10,263 nt of DNA from Holophagae bacterium (GTDB lineage Bacteria; Acidobacteriota; Thermoanaerobaculia; Thermoanaerobaculales; Sulfomarinibacteraceae), in assembly GCA_030609785.1 (NCBI GenBank), contig JAUWTC010000049.1, positions 1-10,263 on the forward strand, in the 5' to 3' direction. A program made the position numbers and the translations under genes. Below, one piece after another: positions 5,576 through 10,263 of the stretch (positions within the stretch are counted from its first letter, which is position 1; each line of letters opens with the position of its first letter). The notes beneath the pieces were generated by a model. That model had not been told where the DNA came from. It made no database searches and was given only the letters and a program-made list of their open reading frames with translations.

Positions 5576-6892
5576 ATGCGTAACGTTGCCGTAGTCGGAG
5601 CGGGCCTGTCGGGTCTGACCGCGGCCTGCCGCCTGGCCCAGGCCGGCCTGAGACCTCAGGTCTTCGAACGCTACCCGGTGCCGGGAGGTCTGGCCCGAGT
5701 GATCGACGTCGGCGGAGAGCCCCTTGAGGTCTTCTACCACCACCTGTTCACCAATGACACGGCGATCACTGCTTTGGCCGAGGAACTGGGCCTCGGAGAC
5801 GACATCGAATGGCTCCCGTCGAAAATGGGTATCTGGACCGGCGGCCGACTCTGGGACTTCGGGACCCCGGCCTCCCTCCTTCGTTTCCAGCCCCTCCCCT
5901 GGTGGGACAAGATTCGTTTCGTCGTTGGGACGCTGCGCCTCCAGCATTCCAACGACCCGATGCCATTTGAAGACGTTACTGCGGCCCGCTGGATTCAGGA
6001 CCATCTGGGAAGCGAGGTCTGGCGTACCGTTTGGGCCCCGCTGCTGAATCAGAAATTTGCCGAAATGTCCGAAGAGGTGGCCATGGTCTGGCTTTGGCGC
6101 AAGATCTGGCTGAGGGGCCGATCCCGATCCTCGAGCGGCATGGGCGAACGCCTGGGCTACATGCGAGGGTCCTTCGCCCGGGTCGCCGAAGGCCTGGCGG
6201 ACGCGATCCGCAGCATGGGGGGATCACTTCACCTGGCCGATCCCGTCAAACGGGTCGACAGGCTCGAGGACGGCAGCTTCGAGATCATCACCAAAGGGGG
6301 CGGCGTCCGCGCGGATACGGTTCTTGCGGCCGTTCCGGTCCCGGACTATCTTGACATCGCCGGCCACATCCTCCAGCCCTCCGAACGGGAGCGGCTGGGA
6401 AACCTTCGGGCAACCGCCGCCCTATGCACACTCCTGGAACTCAACCGATCCTTTATGCCCTATTACTGGCTCAATATTGCTGACGAGACCATGCCCTTCG
6501 GGGGGTTGATCGAACACACCAACTACATCGACCGAAGCCGATACGGCGGAACGCATCTGCTCTACATCTCCAACTACCTTTTCCCCGACCACTCCCTCTT
6601 CGGCGCCAACAAACGGGATGTTATGGACACCTATCTTCCCGGCCTGAAACGAATCAACCCTGCTTTCGACCCCTCCTGGATCGACCAATTACACCACTTC
6701 CGGGCCGACTATGCCCAACCGGTCGTTACTCGGGGCTATCGTGAGCAGATCCCCTCAATGAGAACCCCGATCGACAACCTCTACCTGTGCACGATGGCCC
6801 AAATCTACCCCGAAGACCGGGGCCAGAACTATGCCGTCCAGTACGGCGACCGGGTCGCGAAGCTGATGCTGGAAGATTTTCGGACCGGTTGA
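5576..6892 (+). CDS. FAD-dependent amine-oxidase-family oxidoreductase
   Basis: Flavoprotein of the protoporphyrinogen oxidase/phytoene desaturase-like superfamily; the substrate is unknown. The 438 residues start directly with a Rossmann FAD-binding fold: VVGAGLSGLTAACRLAQAG (GxGxxG at 8-13), acidic E31 ending the second strand, and GGLAR at 37-41 for the flavin. FYHHLFTND (53-61) and the tail MAQIYPEDRGQNYAVQYGDR (407-426), which closes over the flavin, are typical of a bacterial subgroup often found near surface-polysaccharide genes. No signal peptide or membrane segment is evident. The ATG at 5576 has only a G-run (5560-5566) as a possible ribosome site, but it sets the FAD motif at the correct distance. 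It lies between the hairpin element and the palindrome before trxA, so it is probably its own transcription unit. It should not be named HemY/HemG without a close match. Confidence 0.88.
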   Translation: MRNVAVVGAGLSGLTAACRLAQAGLRPQVFERYPVPGGLARVIDVGGEPLEVFYHHLFTNDTAITALAEELGLGDDIEWLPSKMGIWTGGRLWDFGTPASLLRFQPLPWWDKIRFVVGTLRLQHSNDPMPFEDVTAARWIQDHLGSEVWRTVWAPLLNQKFAEMSEEVAMVWLWRKIWLRGRSRSSSGMGERLGYMRGSFARVAEGLADAIRSMGGSLHLADPVKRVDRLEDGSFEIITKGGGVRADTVLAAVPVPDYLDIAGHILQPSERERLGNLRATAALCTLLELNRSFMPYYWLNIADETMPFGGLIEHTNYIDRSRYGGTHLLYISNYLFPDHSLFGANKRDVMDTYLPGLKRINPAFDPSWIDQLHHFRADYAQPVVTRGYREQIPSMRTPIDNLYLCTMAQIYPEDRGQNYAVQYGDRVAKLMLEDFRTG

Positions 6893-6943
6893 GGCCGGAA
6901 ATCGGAAGGTGACGCCGGGTATCCCCTGACGAATGGAGGCGGC

Positions 6944-6967
6944 CCCGAGCCCGAGCTCGGGCTCGGG
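6944..6967. other. 24-bp perfect GC-rich palindrome
   Basis: Two CCCGAG units followed by two CTCGGG units form a perfect palindrome, 51 bp after the oxidoreductase stop. A hairpin would end transcription or act as a barrier, but only TT follows, so it is not a classic intrinsic terminator. Extruded as DNA it could be a binding site. Confidence 0.6.
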
Positions 6968-6972
6968 TTGGC

Positions 6973-7001
6973 GGTACACGCACCGAGTGATTTGGTGTAC
7001 C
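6973..7001 (+). promoter_or_regulatory. GGTACAC/GTGTACC dyad upstream of trxA
   Basis: Perfect 7-bp inverted repeat (6973-6979 and 6995-7001) with 15 bp between the arms, centre-to-centre about two helix turns. A weak -10-like TACCAT (6998-7003) overlaps the right arm. This would suit a dimeric repressor site over the trxA promoter, but the promoter itself is poorly defined. Confidence 0.4.
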
Positions 7002-7007
7002 ATGCGC

Positions 7008-7028
7008 CCGTTGCAAAAAACGGCAACG
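7008..7028 (+). other. Mutually exclusive small hairpins in trxA leader
   Basis: CGTTGC (7009-7014) pairs with GCAACG (7023-7028). Alternatively CCGTT (7008-7012) pairs with AACGG (7019-7023). Both use the same left bases and flank a run of six A. It lies 12 nt before the trxA ribosome site. Confidence 0.4.
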
Positions 7029-7053
7029 CAAAGACCCGCTAAGGAGCATTCAC

Positions 7054-7380
7054 ATGGCAGGAAAAGCAATCGAAATTACCCCGAGCAACTTTGACGATGT
7101 CGTCCTCAAGGCCGACGTTCCCGTCCTGGTGGATTTCTGGGCTGAGTGGTGCATGCCGTGCAAGGCGATCGGTCCGACGGTCGAGCAGATTGCAGACGAG
7201 TACGACGGCCGCGCCGTCGTCGGCAAAATGAACATCGACACGGCTCGGGAAATAGCCTTGAAGTACGACATCCGTGCGATCCCGACTCTCTTCGTTTTCA
7301 AAAACGGCGAGGTTGTCGACAAAGTGGTCGGAGCGGTCGCCAAGTCCAATCTGACCAAAGCCCTCGACGCCGCCCTTTAG
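7054..7380 (+). CDS. trxA: Thioredoxin with WCMPC active site
   Basis: Cytosolic dithiol reductant for ribonucleotide reductase, peroxiredoxins and, through DsbD, the periplasm. It has 108 residues, standard for TrxA. VLVDFWAEWCMPCK holds the redox cysteines C33 and C36 and the buried acid D27. The cis-proline loop AIPT has P77, and the core FKNGEVVDKVVGA matches the family. The position usually held by Gly in WCGPC is Met34, which should shift redox potential or partner choice. AAGGAG at 7041-7046 lies 7 nt before the ATG. hbd follows 22 bp later, so they are probably cotranscribed. A thioredoxin-like protein with another specialised role is possible but the overall sequence is that of ordinary thioredoxin. 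Confidence 0.95.
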   Translation: MAGKAIEITPSNFDDVVLKADVPVLVDFWAEWCMPCKAIGPTVEQIADEYDGRAVVGKMNIDTAREIALKYDIRAIPTLFVFKNGEVVDKVVGAVAKSNLTKALDAAL

Positions 7381-7402
7381 ATCTTCGGCCGAGACCGGCT
7401 CA

Positions 7403-8281
7403 GTGATGAAAACCACTCTCGCCTCTCCGATCGAGCAACTGGGCATCGTTGGCGCCGGCCAAATGGGTGCCGGGATCGCCCAAGTTGCCGCCGTCGCCGG
7501 CTTCGATGTTCTTCTGACCGACATCGACGATGCCGGGCTCGAACGGGCCCTCGAGTCGATCGTCCACGATCTCGACCGGCTCCTCGAAAAGGGTGATCTG
7601 AATCAGGACGAGGTAGCAGCCGCACTCAAACGGATCACGACGTCGACCCACCTCAAGGAACACAGCCGGTGCGATCTGGTGATCGAGTCCGCCATCGAGG
7701 ATTGCGACATCAAGAGGGGCATCCTGCAGCAGTTGGACAATGTCTGCTCGGCAGGCGTCGTCCTGGCAACCAACACCTCATCCCTGTCGATAGCGCGTCT
7801 GGCTTCCGCCACCGGCAGACCCGACCGCGTCATCGGAATGCACTTCATGCTGCCGGTTCCCAGGATGCAACTGATCGAGATCGTCTGCGGCATGGAAACC
7901 TCCACAGAGACCCGCGACCTGTCCGTCGACCTCGCCGGCCGATTGGGCAAGACGCCGGTTGAATGCCGTGACTTCCCGGGCTTTGTCTCCAACCGCCTGC
8001 TGATTCCGATGATCAACGAAGCGGTCTTCGCCGTCTACGAGGGCGTCGCCTCGATCGAGGCAGTCGACCAGATCATGCAGTTGGGGATGAACCATCCGAT
8101 GGGGCCTCTGCGCTTGGCCGATCTGATCGGTCTGGACACCTGTGTCACCGTCATGCGGATGCTCCACGACGGAATGGGCGACCCCAAATACCGGCCGTGT
8201 CCGCTCCTGGTCAAGATGGTCGAGGCCGGCCGCCTCGGTCGCAAGAGCGGCCGGGGGTTCTATGACTACCCGTCGGGCTGA
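7403..8281 (+). CDS. hbd: 3-hydroxyacyl-CoA (3-hydroxybutyryl-CoA) dehydrogenase
   Basis: NAD(P)-dependent oxidation/reduction of 3-hydroxyacyl-CoA and 3-oxoacyl-CoA, used in butyrate-type fermentation, beta-oxidation or PHB metabolism. It has 292 residues, like stand-alone Hbd/PaaH proteins. The N-terminal Rossmann domain has GIVGAGQMGAGIAQ (GxGxxG at 17-22) and D40 after the second strand; TNTSSLSI (123-130) gives the catalytic serine. The catalytic pair is H147 and E159 in GMHFMLPVPRMQLIEIV, with N197 in GFVSNRLLIPMINEA. The C-terminal dimerisation domain shows MGPLRLADLIGLDT and GRKSGRGFYDYPSG. The Asn usual three residues after the catalytic His is Leu150 here. GTG (7403) and the adjacent ATG (7406) are both possible starts; no clear ribosome site separates them. 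It is 22 bp after trxA and overlaps the next gene by 20 bp. Confidence 0.93.
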   Translation: MMKTTLASPIEQLGIVGAGQMGAGIAQVAAVAGFDVLLTDIDDAGLERALESIVHDLDRLLEKGDLNQDEVAAALKRITTSTHLKEHSRCDLVIESAIEDCDIKRGILQQLDNVCSAGVVLATNTSSLSIARLASATGRPDRVIGMHFMLPVPRMQLIEIVCGMETSTETRDLSVDLAGRLGKTPVECRDFPGFVSNRLLIPMINEAVFAVYEGVASIEAVDQIMQLGMNHPMGPLRLADLIGLDTCVTVMRMLHDGMGDPKYRPCPLLVKMVEAGRLGRKSGRGFYDYPSG

Positions 8282-10139
8282 CCATAAGAAGAGTCCCGCT
8301 GGGACCATCATTCTCTGTCAGGCGTGCGGCACACCCAATCCCGTCCACTTCGAGCAGTGCCGTCGGTGCGGCCTTCGGCTCCTGGTGATCTCCGCCGCTC
8401 AAACGGAAGGGGACCCCAGCGAAGAAGCCCAACTCTTCGAGGCACAGGAAGACCTCGAAGAGAACATCCTCGAACGCCTGACCAAGTTGGAAGACGGACT
8501 CCGGAGCCTCTCCGAAGCCCTTGCCGCCTCGGCCGGCCACCTTGGCCAGTTGGAACACAATCTGACGGTCACACACGCGGGCGTTCAAACCCTGACAGCC
8601 CTCCTGGAACAACAAGGCGTCGTGTCGAAATCGGAGATGTTGGAGGACTGGGAGCGGGCCGCGGACGAAGAACTGCACTCCAGGGCGCTTGCCCGCCGCT
8701 TCAGCGACAGGACCCGGCGCATTCTTTCTCAGGCGGTACATTCAGGGATCGACGACCCGGAGTTCCGGCGACGACTGGATGCTCTGAAGGCGACCCTGGT
8801 CCGGGCCGACCTCGGCGAAGGATTGGCCCAGATGACCGACCTGGCCGACCTGACGCCGGGCAACGACGAACTCTGGAGCCTGCTGGGTGAGACCGCCTTC
8901 GAAATGGGAGAGCTGAAGGAGGCGGCCTCAGCCTTCGAGAAGGTCCTCGCCCTCCGAGGACCTCATCTGGAATCCCTGATCTACCTGGGCACCGTCGCCT
9001 CGGACCTTGGCCAATGGGACCGGGCCGAACAGGTTCTTACAGCCGCGAGAGACCTCGACCCCACCGCCTTTCTGCCCGCCTTTACCTTGGGCGCCCTGGC
9101 CGGCATGAAGGGGCAGCCCGAAGAGGCGATAAAGCACCTGGAAACCGCGATTGCCCTGGACCGCGTCCCACAGGCTTACTACCTCCTCGGCGCCAACTCT
9201 CTGGAAATGGGCCGGACAGGAGGTGCCATCGATGCCTTCAAGGAGGCGGTCGCGCTGGCCCCGGATTTCGAAGATGCCCTCTATCAGCTGGGTGTCGCTT
9301 ACCTCCGGCGTGGTTGGTCCAAAAAGGCACTGGAGACCTTTCGGCACGTTCTTCGCCTCGACCCCCGGCGGCTTCGCTATCAAGAAACCGTTCGTCTGTT
9401 CAGCCAGGCCCCCCCAGAGGACCTCCCTGCCGATGCCGCCAAGCTGGCTGGGCGCGCAGGCGCCGCACTGGCGGCCGAACGCCAGGAGTACGCCTTCGAA
9501 CTGTTCTCCCGGGCAGTTTCCGCAGCGCCGGCACACCCACAGCTGAGGGCCACCACGGCTCTGCTGGCCGCAGCGATCGGTCGCAACCGTGCTGCCGTCC
9601 GCCACGCCCATCAGCTCCTCCACCAGGATCGTGCCGATTCGCCCTTCCTGGCTGCCGCGGTCGCGGCCCTCCTGGAGAGTCTCCGCCGGGGCGGTCACAC
9701 CGCCATAGCCCGGCGTTTCGCCCTCCAGTTTTTCTCAGAGAGCGACAATCTTCCGGTGCGGGGCATCGCCGCCTATGAATTCACCCTGATCATCCTGGAC
9801 CTCGACGAGGATCCAACCATTGCCCGGGAGATGGCCCGCGAGGCTCTGGACTTCATGCCCCGGGAACTCATGCACTTCCCCCTGGCGGCGCTGGGGGCCA
9901 TCGCAATCGAGGCGGAACGCTTTCGGGAAGCCCTCCGCTACCTGGAACAGGCGACCGAAAGCACACGAGCGCCCGACGTCATGCGCCTCCTGGGCATTGC
10001 CCGTCTGGGCGCCGGCGACCGGGACGGCGCCCGGAAAGCACTGGAAGTCTCCAGTGAAAATGGTCCCTCCAACCTCCATACCGATTTGATCGGCCGTCTG
10101 CAAAGCCTCAGCGGATTGCTGGAGGAGTTGAAGGGGTAG
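8262..10139 (+). CDS. Zinc-ribbon TPR-repeat protein
   Basis: Likely cytosolic scaffold; the partner is unknown. The ATG at 8262 is the last usable start before the zinc ribbon and overlaps hbd by 20 bp, so translation is probably coupled; a G-rich stretch (8252-8257) is the only ribosome-site candidate. It gives 625 residues. Residues 19-36 form a CxxC-x10-CxxC zinc ribbon (C19, C22, C33, C36). About 55-130 is charged and heptad-like, probably coiled coil. About 195-370 contains a run of at least four TPR motifs (for example LWSLLGETAFEMGELKEAASAFEKVLAL, then YYLLGANSLEMGRTGGAIDAFKEAVALAP and ALYQLGVAYLRRGWSKKALETFRHVLRLDP), and a second helical-repeat region continues to about 620. No signal peptide or membrane helix is seen. 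The stop TAG lies inside the second three-hairpin element. Confidence 0.9.
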   Translation: MTTRRADHKKSPAGTIILCQACGTPNPVHFEQCRRCGLRLLVISAAQTEGDPSEEAQLFEAQEDLEENILERLTKLEDGLRSLSEALAASAGHLGQLEHNLTVTHAGVQTLTALLEQQGVVSKSEMLEDWERAADEELHSRALARRFSDRTRRILSQAVHSGIDDPEFRRRLDALKATLVRADLGEGLAQMTDLADLTPGNDELWSLLGETAFEMGELKEAASAFEKVLALRGPHLESLIYLGTVASDLGQWDRAEQVLTAARDLDPTAFLPAFTLGALAGMKGQPEEAIKHLETAIALDRVPQAYYLLGANSLEMGRTGGAIDAFKEAVALAPDFEDALYQLGVAYLRRGWSKKALETFRHVLRLDPRRLRYQETVRLFSQAPPEDLPADAAKLAGRAGAALAAERQEYAFELFSRAVSAAPAHPQLRATTALLAAAIGRNRAAVRHAHQLLHQDRADSPFLAAAVAALLESLRRGGHTAIARRFALQFFSESDNLPVRGIAAYEFTLIILDLDEDPTIAREMAREALDFMPRELMHFPLAALGAIAIEAERFREALRYLEQATESTRAPDVMRLLGIARLGAGDRDGARKALEVSSENGPSNLHTDLIGRLQSLSGLLEELKG

Positions 10140-10206
10140 GAACCGGCACTCCGGCCAAAGGCCGGTGGAACCGTCAGGTTCCGCATCCAAAGGATGCAGT
10201 GCGGGC
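10134..10206 (+). repeat. Three-hairpin intergenic element, copy 2
   Basis: GGGTAGGAACCGGCAC (10134-10149) overlaps the TAG stop of the TPR gene. Three perfect hairpins follow: CCGGCC-AAA-GGCCGG (10151-10165), GGAACC-GTCA-GGTTCC (10167-10182) and GCATCC-AAA-GGATGC (10183-10197), then GTGCGGGC (10199-10206). The order and spacing match copy 1 at 5470. An alternative fold pairs ACCGGC (10142-10147) with GCCGGT (10161-10166), and GGAACC (10139-10144) can also pair with the right arm of the second hairpin. As it follows a stop codon it could also slow or end transcription, although no T-run follows. Confidence 0.75.
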
Positions 10207-10211
10207 TAGGA

Positions 10212-10241
10212 AGCTGTCAGCTCTCAGCTGTCAGCTCTCAG
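10212..10241 (+). repeat. Heptamer tandem repeat AGCT(G/C)TC
   Basis: Four heptamers alternate AGCTGTC and AGCTCTC (10212-10239), that is two exact 14-bp units, plus AG. It comes right after the second three-hairpin element and is followed by the perfect palindrome CAGGCGCCTG (10244-10253). Its end may lie close to the window edge. Confidence 0.8.
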
Positions 10242-10263
10242 TCCAGGCGCCTGCAAGCTCCCA

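Noticed and set aside
8142..8261. Upstream ATG extension of the TPR protein
   Set aside because: It lies wholly inside hbd in another frame and adds 40 arginine/serine-rich residues with no family resemblance.
10212..10241. CRISPR-like array at the right end
   Set aside because: The units are 7/14 bp in direct tandem with no spacers.

Overview
The window is GC-rich bacterial DNA with densely packed genes. It falls into two divergent halves split at about 4340-4660. The conserved ffh-rpsP-khpA-rimM-trmD order places it in Bacteria. An exported protein with a short 'IVILKNGERI' N-terminal module, a zinc-ribbon TPR protein and hairpin-rich repeats in the gaps would fit Acidobacteriota or a neighbouring environmental phylum. 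That is an impression from protein style only and is held weakly.

Left half (minus strand, read right to left from 4335): ffh (SRP GTPase), rpsP (ribosomal protein S16), khpA (KH-domain RNA-binding protein), rimM (16S/30S maturation), trmD (tRNA m1G37 methyltransferase), then dsbD (thiol:disulfide interchange protein), which runs off the left edge. All gaps are 80 bp or less and khpA/rimM overlap by one base, so this looks like one operon for translation, ribosome maturation and membrane targeting. dsbD sits where rplS often follows trmD. The ffh promoter-like hexamers lie so close to the ATG that the message may be leaderless.

Centre (4336-4665): a 330-bp gene-free divergent spacer. It holds the ffh promoter, two hairpins with the same 7-bp stem, a long imperfect inverted repeat, and a -10-like box before the next gene.

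Right half (plus strand): an exported protein of unknown function (4666), an FAD-dependent amine-oxidase-family oxidoreductase (5576), then a likely trxA - hbd - TPR cluster (thioredoxin with a WCMPC active site, 3-hydroxyacyl-CoA dehydrogenase, and a zinc-ribbon/TPR protein overlapping hbd by 20 bp). A 24-bp perfect palindrome and further dyads separate the oxidoreductase gene from trxA.

The most unusual signal is a roughly 75-bp intergenic element present twice (from 5470 and from 10134). Each copy begins with the same 16 bp, holds three consecutive short hairpins, and then has the same 8 bp. The stems differ between copies but stay self-complementary, including an A-T to C-G compensatory change. 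Both copies lie beside short degenerate tandem repeats. This looks like a REP-like or structured-RNA repeat family. No transposase or CRISPR array is visible in the window.
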